Assembly (NCBI GenBank): GCA_047921175.1
Contig: JBLRWQ010000087.1
Location: 1-10,265, forward strand
Direction: 5' to 3'
Source of the DNA: T1Sed10-7 sp047921175
GTDB lineage: Bacteria > Actinomycetota > Nitriliruptoria > Nitriliruptorales > Nitriliruptoraceae
Length of the DNA stretch: 10,265 nucleotides
This document shows, piece by piece, positions 1 to 6,120 of the stretch (its first letter is position 1; every line of letters starts with the position of its first letter). The position numbers were made by a program, and so were the translations under genes. Below the pieces are notes generated by a model. That model had not been told where the DNA came from, did no database searches, and saw nothing but the letters and a program-made list of their open reading frames with translations.

Positions 1-1591
1 GGGTCAACGCCGCCTCGATCACCTCGGCTTCCGTGGAGTCGATGACCAGCGGCAGGGTGGACTGGGTGGCGTAGCGGTCCACCACCTCGATCATGTCGGG
101 TGCGCCGGCGCGGCCCACGTAATCGACGCACACGTCCAGCACGTGCGCCCCCTCGCGGGTCTGCGAGCGGGCGAGCTGGACCATGCCGTCCCAGTCCTCG
201 GCCAGCAGCAGCTCGCGGAAGGCCTTGGAGCCGTTGGCGTTCGCGCGCTCGCCGATGGCGAGGAACGCGTTCTCCTGCTCGATCGGCACCGCGCTGTACA
301 GCGACGCGAGCGCCGGTCGCCACTCGACCGTGATCGGGGGGCGGGCGTCCACTGGGTCGCGGCCAGGTGCCACCTCGGTGCCGACACTGCCTGCGGCCGA
401 CCCCGTGCTGCCGTCGGCGGTCGCAGGGGCACGGCCGGGTGCCACCTCGGTGCTGGCATCGAGGTGGTCGTCGCCGCTGGCGGGGCGGACCTCGATCGGT
501 CGCTCGGTCGGTCGCTCGGTCGCAAGCTGGGCGGGGTCGGTCAACCGGCCGGCCGCGCCCCGGCGGACCACGCCGGCACGGTCCACCGCGCGTGGCCGCG
601 GGGCGAGCCCGTCGACCGCCTCGACGACCGCGGCGAGGTGGGCCGGGGTCGTCCCGCAGCAGCCGCCGACGATGCTCACCCCGAGCTCGGTCACGAACCC
701 GTGCTGGGCCTCCGCCAGCCCCTGAGGCGTCAGCGGGTAGACGGTGCGGCCGTCCTCGAGGTGGGGGATGCCGGCGTTGGGGACGACGCTGATCGGCAGC
801 CGCGACTGGTGGGCGAGGGTACGCACGTGCTCGCGCATGTCGTCCGGGCCGGTGGCGCAGTTCATGCCCAGCACGTCGATCGCGAGCGGGTCGAGCGCGG
901 CGATGGCGGCCTGCGGCTCGGTGCCGAGGAGGAGGGTGTTGATGTCCTTCTCGACGGTGAACTGGACCAGGAGCGGGACGCGCTGGCCTCGCTCGACGAA
1001 CACGTCGTTCGCGGCGGCCACGGCGGCCTTGACCTGGAGCAGGTCGAAGCAGGTCTCGATCAGCAGCGCGTCTGAGCCGCCGTCCAGCAGCCCGCGGACC
1101 TGGCGGCGGTAGCCGTCCTCCATCGTGACGACATCGATGTGGTCGCGGGTGGCGGCGGGGTCCTTGCCGAGCGACAGGGTCGGCGCGCGGGTGCCCGGGC
1201 CGATCGAGCCGACCACGAAGCGCGGGTCGCCGGGGGTCGCGAAGGCGTCCGCGGCGCGGCGTGCCACCTCGGCGGCCAGGCGGTTGAGCTCCTCGGTGTC
1301 CTTGCCCAGCCCGTACTCGTCCAGCACCCACGGCGCCCCGCCGAAGGTGTCGGTCTGCACCGCGTGGACCCCCACCTCGAGGAAGTCGCGGTGGACACGG
1401 TCGATCACGTCGGGGCGGGTGCGGACCAGCACCTCGTTGCAGCCGTCCAGCGCATCGCCGCCGAAGTCCGCGGGTGTCAGGCCGGCGGCCTGCAGGCTCG
1501 TGCCCATCCCGCCGTCGAGGATGAGAACGCGCTCACGCAGCCCGTCGAGGAACGGGTGGTGCTCCAGCGGAGGCAGGGGTGCGGTGGTCAC
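1..1591 (-). CDS. metH: Cobalamin-dependent methionine synthase MetH, N-terminal part
   Basis: MetH transfers a methyl group from 5-methyltetrahydrofolate through cobalamin to homocysteine, giving methionine, in the cytoplasm. The visible 530 residues hold the homocysteine-binding barrel (about 10-325) with the LDGGMGT motif and the three zinc/thiolate cysteines C245 (in MNCATGP) and C311-C312 (in GGCCG), which match C247, C310 and C311 of E. coli MetH. The folate (pterin) domain begins near 440 with FLAIGERANANGS; the usual GERTN reads GERAN here. Between the domains lies an unusually long low-complexity linker (about 332-425) with repeated TERP and TEVAPGR units. The cobalamin and activation domains would lie beyond the left edge. 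The start is GTG at 1591; there is no Shine-Dalgarno, but TACCCT lies 8 nt upstream, suggesting a leaderless mRNA. It is divergent from the AbiEi-like gene. I see no cobalamin riboswitch upstream. Confidence 0.95.
   Translation of the reverse strand, partial: MTTAPLPPLEHHPFLDGLRERVLILDGGMGTSLQAAGLTPADFGGDALDGCNEVLVRTRPDVIDRVHRDFLEVGVHAVQTDTFGGAPWVLDEYGLGKDTEELNRLAAEVARRAADAFATPGDPRFVVGSIGPGTRAPTLSLGKDPAATRDHIDVVTMEDGYRRQVRGLLDGGSDALLIETCFDLLQVKAAVAAANDVFVERGQRVPLLVQFTVEKDINTLLLGTEPQAAIAALDPLAIDVLGMNCATGPDDMREHVRTLAHQSRLPISVVPNAGIPHLEDGRTVYPLTPQGLAEAQHGFVTELGVSIVGGCCGTTPAHLAAVVEAVDGLAPRPRAVDRAGVVRRGAAGRLTDPAQLATERPTERPIEVRPASGDDHLDASTEVAPGRAPATADGSTGSAAGSVGTEVAPGRDPVDARPPITVEWRPALASLYSAVPIEQENAFLAIGERANANGSKAFRELLLAEDWDGMVQLARSQTREGAHVLDVCVDYVGRAGAPDMIEVVDRYATQSTLPLVIDSTEAEVIEAALT
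361..453. repeat. 21-bp direct repeat pair in the metH linker
   Basis: Positions 361-381 and 433-453 are the same 21 bases with one mismatch (A/G), 72 bp apart. They encode TEVAPGR at residues 405-411 and 381-387. The pair belongs to the inserted linker and suggests internal duplication. Confidence 0.7.
496..522. repeat. 12-bp tandem duplication in the metH linker
   Basis: Two exact copies of TCGGTCGCTCGG plus a partial third. On the coding (minus) strand they encode TERP-TERP (residues 358-365), in the linker between the homocysteine and folate domains. A multiple of 3 keeps the frame, as expected for tolerated slippage. Confidence 0.8.
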
Positions 1592-1599
1592 GGCCGGAG

Positions 1600-1605
1600 A
1601 GGGTA
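1600..1605 (-). promoter_or_regulatory. Putative -10 box for leaderless metH
   Basis: Read on the minus strand this is TACCCT (TANNNT), followed by 8 nt and then the GTG start of metH. That puts the expected transcription start at or next to the start codon. No convincing -35 hexamer and no Shine-Dalgarno is visible. Confidence 0.45.
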
Positions 1606-1661
1606 CGCCGCCGCCCGGATCCCGGACCACGACGCCCTCGACAGCCGGCCGTCCCACCGCC

Positions 1662-1713
1662 GGTTGCTCCCCGCCTCCTGCCCGGACGTGCGAGCGGTCC
1701 GCGGGGACCAACC
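1662..1713 (+). repeat. Palindromic repeat element, copy A
   Basis: Left arm GGTTGCTCCCCGC (1662-1674) and right arm GCGGGGACCAACC (1701-1713) pair over 13 bp with one mismatch. The 26-nt loop holds GGACGTGCGAGCGG. It is one of four elements of this family in the window. The surrounding 62 bases (1653-1714) are identical to copy B. Confidence 0.85.
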
Positions 1714-1735
1714 CAGGCCAACGCCACCCACCGCC

Positions 1736-1787
1736 GGTTGCTCCCCGCCTCCTGCCCGGACGTGCGAGCGGTCCGCGGGGACCAACC
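1736..1787 (+). repeat. Palindromic repeat element, copy B
   Basis: Identical to copy A over 62 bp (1727-1788), exactly 74 bp downstream of it and in the same orientation. It lies in the divergent region between metH and the AbiEi-like gene, so it cannot be a terminator for either. Confidence 0.85.
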
Positions 1788-1856
1788 CGAGGGAGCCCCC
1801 TATCCACAGGCTGACACGCATCCATCCGGAGGTGGTCTCGCGGAGCTGCCAGGCTC

Positions 1857-1881
1857 TTCCGGTCCGGTGGACGGACCCGAA
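1857..1881. promoter_or_regulatory. Operator-like inverted repeat before the AbiEi-like gene
   Basis: Arms TTCCGGTCCG (1857-1866) and CGGACCCGAA (1872-1881) are complementary at 9 of 10 positions around a 5-nt spacer. The palindrome ends 6 nt before the Shine-Dalgarno of the downstream gene. AbiEi antitoxins are known to repress their own promoters through inverted repeats, so an autoregulatory operator is plausible. An mRNA hairpin is the alternative. Confidence 0.45.
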
Positions 1882-1887
1882 CCCCGC

Positions 1888-1894
1888 GGGGAGG
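1888..1894 (+). promoter_or_regulatory. Shine-Dalgarno fixing the GTG start at 1902
   Basis: GGGGAGG followed by 7 nt and GTG. This strong site supports 1902 over internal starts, even though the first 30 or so residues are not part of the recognisable domain. Confidence 0.7.
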
Positions 1895-1901
1895 CAGGCG
1901 C

Positions 1902-2930
1902 GTGGTCCAGCAGTTCCCACCCAAGTTCCCACCCAGCGACCCGGCGGCAGCATCTCGAGGCGCGGGCCCCTCGCCGCGTGCCAGCCGGGCCCGGGCCCGC
2001 CGTCGGCTCGCGGCGGTCGCTCGCCGGCAGCACGGCATCGTCTCTGCAGCGGACGTCGCGCGAGCCGGCATCTCTCGAGGCTCGTTGCATCGGTTGGTGG
2101 TCGACGACCACCTCACCCCGCGCTTCCCGGGCGTGTACGCGATCAACGGCGCACCGGATTCGCGCGAAGCTCGCTGGTACGCCGCCCAGGTCTGCGGCGG
2201 TCCCGTCGCGGCGCTCTCGCACCGGACCGCGGCGACGGTCCACGCGCTCGAGCACGGGCTCGCGCCCGACGCCGTCCACCTGCTCGTGCCACGTTCCCGC
2301 CCGACGGTGCCACCCGGCCTCCGCCTCCACGAGGCGCCGGACCTCTCGTCCGACGAGCTGACCCGTATCGGGGTCCTCCGCGTGACGTCCCCGGCGAGGA
2401 CGCTGTGCGATCTGGCTGGTGAACTCCGGAGCGCGCCGGACGCCGGTCACCGGCTCCGAGCGGTCACGGCGGATGTGGTGCGGCGAGGCCTGGCCGATCC
2501 CGACCGGATACGCGAGGTGCTCGAGCGTCGTGGCCGGTTCCCGGGCCGGGCCGGCCTGCGGCGGGTGCTGGAGGAGCTCTCGCCGCTCGAGACGAGGTCC
2601 CGCAGTGAGCTCGAGTCGACCTTCGTGCGGGTGACCTCCGCGGGCGGTGTCGCGCCCACGGCGTTGAACCACGCGGTCCGTGACGCCGACGGCCGGCGTC
2701 GGGTGCTCGATGCCGTGTGGTTGCCGACACCGGTGTTCGCGGAGCTCGATTCGCAGGCGCACCACGGGACGTGGGTGGATCGCAACGATGACATCCGGCG
2801 CGAGAACGCGCTCGCGCTCGTGGGGTTCTCCGTCTGCTTGCGCTTCACCTGGCAGCATCTCCGGGACGATCCGGCGTGGGTCGTCGACACGGTGCGGCGG
2901 GCGCTCGCGTCGGTGGCACCGGTCGCCTGA
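1902..2930 (+). CDS. AbiEi-type winged-helix protein with C-terminal DUF559 (PD-(D/E)XK-like) domain
   Basis: 342 residues. After a repetitive, basic N-terminal tail (QFPPKFPP, then many Arg), residues about 36-81 look like the winged-helix domain of AbiEi-family antitoxins (RQHGIVSAADVARAGISR, then a wing ending FPGVYAI). The middle (about 82-225) fits the rest of this family. The C-terminal region (about 230-338) resembles DUF559/Vsr-like nuclease folds: E236/E238 in SELES, D270 in VLDAVW, an E281-L-D283 motif, and the closing FSVCLRFTWQHL. Whether it cuts DNA is unproven. No AbiEii nucleotidyltransferase toxin lies next to it, so it is an orphan. Two palindromic repeats lie upstream and two downstream. 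It uses TTG, TCT, CGA and CAT codons more than its neighbours, mildly suggestive of transfer. Such proteins are common, multicopy and poorly characterised in actinomycetes. Confidence 0.85.
   Translation: MVQQFPPKFPPSDPAAASRGAGPSPRASRARARRRLAAVARRQHGIVSAADVARAGISRGSLHRLVVDDHLTPRFPGVYAINGAPDSREARWYAAQVCGGPVAALSHRTAATVHALEHGLAPDAVHLLVPRSRPTVPPGLRLHEAPDLSSDELTRIGVLRVTSPARTLCDLAGELRSAPDAGHRLRAVTADVVRRGLADPDRIREVLERRGRFPGRAGLRRVLEELSPLETRSRSELESTFVRVTSAGGVAPTALNHAVRDADGRRRVLDAVWLPTPVFAELDSQAHHGTWVDRNDDIRRENALALVGFSVCLRFTWQHLRDDPAWVVDTVRRALASVAPVA
1912..1935. repeat. 12-bp tandem duplication at the 5' end of the AbiEi-like gene
   Basis: Two exact copies of AGTTCCCACCCA, starting 10 bp into the gene and encoding the QFPPKFPP stretch. 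It is in frame, so gain or loss of a unit would only change tail length. Confidence 0.85.
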
Positions 2931-3011
2931 CCGTCGCCAGCGTCGAGGTGCCGGCCCGCCGCCCTCGGCGTCAACCGCCGGTGTGCCCGGGACCTCCAGC
3001 GCCGGCGCGTG

Positions 3012-3063
3012 GGTTGCTCCCCGCCGTCGGTGTCGACGTGCGGGCGGGACCTGGGGAGCAACC
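3012..3063 (+). repeat. Palindromic repeat element, copy C
   Basis: Perfect 11-bp arms GGTTGCTCCCC (3012-3022) and GGGGAGCAACC (3053-3063) around a 30-nt loop containing GACGTGCGGGCGG. It has the same 52-nt span and orientation as copies A and B. It lies 81 bp after the stop of the AbiEi-like gene and could also act as a transcription barrier, though no T-run follows. Confidence 0.85.
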
Positions 3064-3085
3064 GGGGGTGGAGCGGAGGCTGCGG

Positions 3086-3136
3086 GGTTGCTCCCCGCGG
3101 CCTGGTGCGACGTGCGGGCGGGACGTGGGGAGCAAC
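3086..3136 (+). repeat. Palindromic repeat element, copy D
   Basis: Arms GTTGCTCCCC (3087-3096) and GGGGAGCAAC (3127-3136) are perfect. The loop holds GACGTGCGGGCGG. It starts exactly 74 bp after copy C, the same spacing as A to B, although the sequence between the elements differs. The region 2931-3204 holds C and D and no gene that I can support. Confidence 0.85.
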
Positions 3137-3192
3137 GGGCGTCGACGCGTGAGGACGGGGCCGGTGGGTTCGCGTGCGCGGCGACGGGCGGC

Positions 3193-3198
3193 GATACT
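3193..3198 (+). promoter_or_regulatory. Putative -10 box for a leaderless start at 3205
   Basis: GATACT matches the sigma-70-type -10 consensus at four of six positions. It is followed by 6 nt and the ATG, with no Shine-Dalgarno between. The spacing equals that at 6263-6268 and 9096-9101. Confidence 0.4.
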
Positions 3199-3204
3199 CC
3201 CGCC

Positions 3205-3636
3205 ATGCCGCTGTTCGCCCGCAAGCCCGAGCTGCCCGCCGACCTCCACGAGGCCTGGCGGGCCTTCCTCGACTGCGCCGAGGTGATCGAAGGCGGCCGC
3301 CGCGTGCTGCTCGGCACCCTGCCGACCGGCCGCGTCGAGCCGGCACCGGTCGGCGTCGGCACCGACGCCGTCCGCCGGGCCATCACCGACGCCCGCGCCT
3401 GGATGCCGAGATGGCAGCTCGACCAGCTCGAGGCCGAGTGGCAGGACTGCCAGGCCGGTCTGGACGAGGCAACGGCTGCCTGCGACGCGGCCGACGAGGT
3501 GGCGGCCACCACGGACGAGCAGGAGGACCTGCTGACCGCCGTCCAGGACGTGATCGAGCCGCTCGACGTCTTCGCGGACGCGGAGCGGGCCTGGCGCCGA
3601 CAGTGGAAGCTGCCCCGCGACCCGGGCATGGCCTGA
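3205..3636 (+). CDS. Conserved-looking acidic protein of unknown function
   Basis: 143 residues, beginning MPLFARKPELPADLHEAWRA. It is rich in Glu, Asp and Ala, mostly helical in appearance, and has no signal peptide, membrane segment or motif that I recognise. Residues about 65-125 (AWMPRWQLDQLEAEWQDC, then a long acidic stretch) could form a coiled coil or helical bundle. The reading frame stays open upstream to 2680, but the ATG at 3205 is chosen because the natural-looking MPLF sequence starts there and a -10-like GATACT lies 6 nt before it. It ends 67 nt before purM on the same strand and may be co-transcribed with it. purF often precedes purM in actinomycetes, but this protein is not PurF. 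Confidence 0.75.
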   Translation: MPLFARKPELPADLHEAWRAFLDCAEVIEGGRRVLLGTLPTGRVEPAPVGVGTDAVRRAITDARAWMPRWQLDQLEAEWQDCQAGLDEATAACDAADEVAATTDEQEDLLTAVQDVIEPLDVFADAERAWRRQWKLPRDPGMA

Positions 3637-3688
3637 CCGCGCTGCCGCGCCATACCGCAACGTGTGACCGTCAACGACCCCACCGACC

Positions 3689-3694
3689 GGGGAG
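3689..3694 (+). promoter_or_regulatory. Shine-Dalgarno supporting the long purM start
   Basis: GGGGAG followed by 9 nt and ATG at 3704. It matters because it supports a PurM about 65 residues longer than usual; I see no comparable site nearer to the conserved core. Confidence 0.6.
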
Positions 3695-3703
3695 TCCGCG
3701 CCC

Positions 3704-4936
3704 ATGGACCAGGCAGCTGACAGCGCTCGCGAGGTCGACGAGGACGCGCCGCGCGCCGGGTCGGAACCTGCGGTCACGGCCAGGACCGAGCCGGACGGGC
3801 CAGCGCCCGTGGCACTGAGCCCCGCCCAGCCCGCCTGGTCCGCCCGGTCCGCCCGGTCCACCCAGCCCGCTCAGCCCGCCCAGCCCGCCCAGCCCTCCCG
3901 GCCGCTGACCTACGCGGACGCCGGGGTCGACCTCGACGCGGCCGACCGCAGCGTCGCGCTGCTCGGCGACGTGCTCGCCCGCGCCACGCGACCCGAGGTG
4001 CTCGGCGGCATCGGCGGCTTCGGCGGGCTGTTCCAGCTCGACCTGGCCCGCTACCGCCAACCCGTCCTGGTCAGCTCGACCGACGGGGTGGGGACCAAGG
4101 TGGACCTCGCGCGGCGGCTCGGGGTGCTCGACACCGTCGGCCGCGACCTCGTCGCCATGGTCGTCGACGACCTCGTCGTCACCGGCGCGGAGCCGTTGTT
4201 CTTCAACGACTACGTCTCCGTCGGCCGGCTCGACCCGGAGCGCGTCGCCGATCTGGTCCGCGGCATCGCCGAGGGCTGCGCGGAGGCCAACTGCGCCCTG
4301 GTCGGCGGGGAGACCGCGGAGCACCCGGGGCTCCTGGCCGACGACGAGTTCGACCTCGCCGGCTTCGGTGTCGGCATCGTCGAGCGGGACGCGATCCTCG
4401 GCCCGGACCGCGTCCAGGCCGGCGACGTCCTCCTCGCGCTGCCCTCCTCCGGGCTCCACAGCAACGGCTACTCGCTGGTCCGCCGCATCGTCGACGGCCT
4501 CGATCTCGCCGCGCACCACGGCCTGGACGCCCCCCTCGGCGAGGTCCTGCTCACCCCGACCCGCATCCACGCCGGCGACTGCCTGGCGCTCGTCGACAGC
4601 ACCGAGGTGGCGGTCCACGCCTTCTGCCACGTCACCGGCGGGGGGCTGCCGGGCAACCTGCCCCGGGTGCTGCCCGACCACCTCGGTGCCCGCGTCGACA
4701 CCGCGACGTGGGCGTGGCCCGCGATCGTGCGCTGGCTCGCCGACCACGGCCCGGTCGCCAACACAGAGGTCTGGCGGACCTTCAACTGCGGCGTGGGGAT
4801 GGTGGCCGTGGTCGCGCCCGAGGCCGCGACGGCCGCCCTCGCGCTGCTGGCGCAGCGTGACGTGGACGCCTGGGTGCTCGGCGAGGTGGTCCCGCGCGAG
4901 GCGCTCGCCGGCGACGCCGTCGCCCTGGTCCCGTAG
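3704..4936 (+). CDS. purM: Phosphoribosylformylglycinamidine cyclo-ligase (AIR synthetase)
   Basis: PurM closes the imidazole ring of FGAM with ATP to give AIR, the fifth step of de novo purine synthesis, as a cytoplasmic dimer. Family motifs are all present: SSTDGVGTK (about 124-132), FFNDYVSVGRLD, VGGETAEHPG (about 200-209), SSGLHSNGYSLVRR (H252 onward), HVTGGGLPGNLPRVLP (about 309-324) and FNCGVGMV (about 360-367). The usual length is near 345; this one is 410 because of a 66-residue N-terminal extension, acidic at first and then nine P/S-A-Q/R tripeptides, before the normal opening LTYADAGVDLDAADR. A Shine-Dalgarno 9 nt before ATG supports the long form. The gene is convergent with an amino-acid dehydrogenase, as purM and vdh are in Streptomyces, but the small DUF3073 gene found between them there is absent. 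Confidence 0.97.
   Translation: MDQAADSAREVDEDAPRAGSEPAVTARTEPDGPAPVALSPAQPAWSARSARSTQPAQPAQPAQPSRPLTYADAGVDLDAADRSVALLGDVLARATRPEVLGGIGGFGGLFQLDLARYRQPVLVSSTDGVGTKVDLARRLGVLDTVGRDLVAMVVDDLVVTGAEPLFFNDYVSVGRLDPERVADLVRGIAEGCAEANCALVGGETAEHPGLLADDEFDLAGFGVGIVERDAILGPDRVQAGDVLLALPSSGLHSNGYSLVRRIVDGLDLAAHHGLDAPLGEVLLTPTRIHAGDCLALVDSTEVAVHAFCHVTGGGLPGNLPRVLPDHLGARVDTATWAWPAIVRWLADHGPVANTEVWRTFNCGVGMVAVVAPEAATAALALLAQRDVDAWVLGEVVPREALAGDAVALVP
3821..3901 (+). repeat. Nine-copy 9-bp in-frame tandem repeat in purM
   Basis: Nine consecutive units close to YCCGCCCRG encode PAQ, PAW, SAR, SAR, STQ, PAQ, PAQ, PAQ, PSR (residues 40-66). Several units are identical, which suggests recent slippage. It joins the acidic tail to the conserved PurM core. 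Confidence 0.9.
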
Positions 4937-4965
4937 GCGTCCCGGTACGAGGCGCGTCGGCCGTC

Positions 4966-5012
4966 CGGTCGCCGTGCCGGCACCGAGGTGGCGCGGACCC
5001 GGCTGGCGACCG
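4966..5012. terminator. Possible bidirectional terminator between convergent genes
   Basis: Perfect 8-bp arms CGGTCGCC (4966-4973) and GGCGACCG (5005-5012), with the 10-bp palindrome GTGCCGGCAC inside. It lies in the 88-nt gap between purM and the amino-acid dehydrogenase. There is no T-run on either side, and stems arise easily at this G+C, so support is limited. Confidence 0.3.
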
Positions 5013-5024
5013 TCGCCGTCGCGG

Positions 5025-6104
5025 TCAGGCGCCGGGACCGAGGTGGAAGCGGGACAGCGCGCCGACGGCGCCGATGCGCTGCTCGGCGACGTGGACCGCG
5101 GCCGCCTCGGTCGTGATGCCCTCGGCCTCGGCCACCTCGACGATGCGCATGAGCGTGCGCGGGATCGCCTCGATCCGGCGGTGGACCCGGGCCTCGTCGT
5201 GGCCGGCCGGGTGCAGCTCGTCGGCCACGCTGATCACTCCGCCGGCGTTGACCACGTAGTCCGGGGCGTACAGCACCCCGCGCTCGGCCAGCCGCGCGGC
5301 GTCCTCGTCCGAGACCAGCTGGTTGTTCGCGCCGCCGCAGACCACCCGGGCCTGGAGCGCCGCGATGCTCTCCTCGTGCCAGACCCCCCCGAGCGCGTTC
5401 GGGGAGACGATCTCCGCGTCGACGGCGAGCACCTCGTCGACGTCCACCACCTCGACGCCCGCGAGCTCTGCGACCCGGCCCAGGGCCTCCGGCACGACGT
5501 CGGCGACCGAGACCTTCGCGCCGTCCGCCACCAGCTGCTCGACCAGCCGGCGACCGACCTTGCCCACCCCCTGCACGGCGACGTGCCGGCCAGCGAGATC
5601 GTCCGAGCCGAACGCCAGCCCGGCGGCGGCACGCATGGCGAGGTGGATGCCGACGGCCGTGAACACGCCCGAGTCCCCGGAGCCACCCTCGACCGGGTCG
5701 GCGCCCGTCGCCCAGCGCGTCTCGCGCTTGATGATGGCCATGTCGTCCGGGGTGGTGCCGACGTCGCAGGCGGTGACGTAGCGGCCGCCGAGGCTCGCGA
5801 TGATCCGGCCGTAGGCGCGCAGCAGCTCCTCGGAGCGCAGCTGTGCCGGGTCACCGAGGATCACGGCCTTGCCGCCGCCGTGGTCGATGCCGGCGCAGGC
5901 GGACTTGAGCGTCATCGCCCGCGAGAGCCGCAGCACGTCGGCGAGCGCGTCGTCGTCATCCGGGTAGGCGCGGAAGCGGGTGCCGCCCAGACCGGGCCCC
6001 AGCGCGGTCGAGTGGATCGCGATGATGCACCTGAGCCCCGTCGCCTCGTCGTTGCCGAAGACGACCTGCTCGTGTCCCTCGAAGCGGTCGAAGATCGCTG
6101 CCAC
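5025..6104 (-). CDS. Glu/Leu/Phe/Val dehydrogenase family enzyme, probably leucine or valine dehydrogenase
   Basis: 359 residues, typical of NAD-dependent leucine/valine dehydrogenases, which reversibly deaminate branched-chain amino acids to 2-oxo acids. The opening FDRFEGHEQVVF, glycine-rich LGPGLGGTR (about 35-43), substrate lysine K67 in AMTLKSA, catalytic K79 in GGGKAVI, D114 in TACDVGTTPDD, the Rossmann motif GVGKVG (179-184), GGANNQL and APDYVVNAGG are all present. GTG at 6104 is chosen because GGGGAGGAG lies 10 nt upstream and the family starts here; an ATG at 6176 would add 24 unconserved residues. In Streptomyces the convergent neighbour of purM is valine dehydrogenase (vdh), which favours a branched-chain substrate, but sequence alone does not settle Leu against Val or Phe. 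Its leader carries a hairpin touching the ribosome site. Confidence 0.93.
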   Translation of the reverse strand: MAAIFDRFEGHEQVVFGNDEATGLRCIIAIHSTALGPGLGGTRFRAYPDDDDALADVLRLSRAMTLKSACAGIDHGGGKAVILGDPAQLRSEELLRAYGRIIASLGGRYVTACDVGTTPDDMAIIKRETRWATGADPVEGGSGDSGVFTAVGIHLAMRAAAGLAFGSDDLAGRHVAVQGVGKVGRRLVEQLVADGAKVSVADVVPEALGRVAELAGVEVVDVDEVLAVDAEIVSPNALGGVWHEESIAALQARVVCGGANNQLVSDEDAARLAERGVLYAPDYVVNAGGVISVADELHPAGHDEARVHRRIEAIPRTLMRIVEVAEAEGITTEAAAVHVAEQRIGAVGALSRFHLGPGA

Positions 6105-6120
6105 GTGCCCTGTACTCCTC

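Noticed and set aside
143..1075. Long plus-strand frame opposite metH
   Set aside because: It is the antisense of a gene with clear motifs (GGCCG, zinc cysteines). Long antisense frames are expected with G/C third positions.
1592..1660. Cobalamin riboswitch upstream of metH
   Set aside because: I see no B12-box-like sequence, and the likely -10 lies 8 nt from the start codon, leaving no leader.
1800..1808. CTATCCACA, an 8/9 match to a DnaA box
   Set aside because: A single box, with no cluster, no AT-rich unwinding region and no dnaA/dnaN context, so not an origin.
1653..3137. CRISPR array
   Set aside because: There are only two copies at each site, the units are long palindromes with variable loops, and no cas genes are nearby.
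1800..3683. 627-residue minus-strand frame
   Set aside because: It is antisense to the AbiEi-like gene and the 143-residue gene and crosses the palindromic repeats, whose translation gives the repeated Cys/Arg/Pro segments.
369..4992. GCCACCTCGGTGC (or its complement) at 369, 441 and 4980 as a dispersed repeat
   Set aside because: Similar 12-mers also arise inside purM (about 4601) and the 8639 gene from Thr-Glu-Val-Ala-type codons. Only the metH pair shows extended identity.
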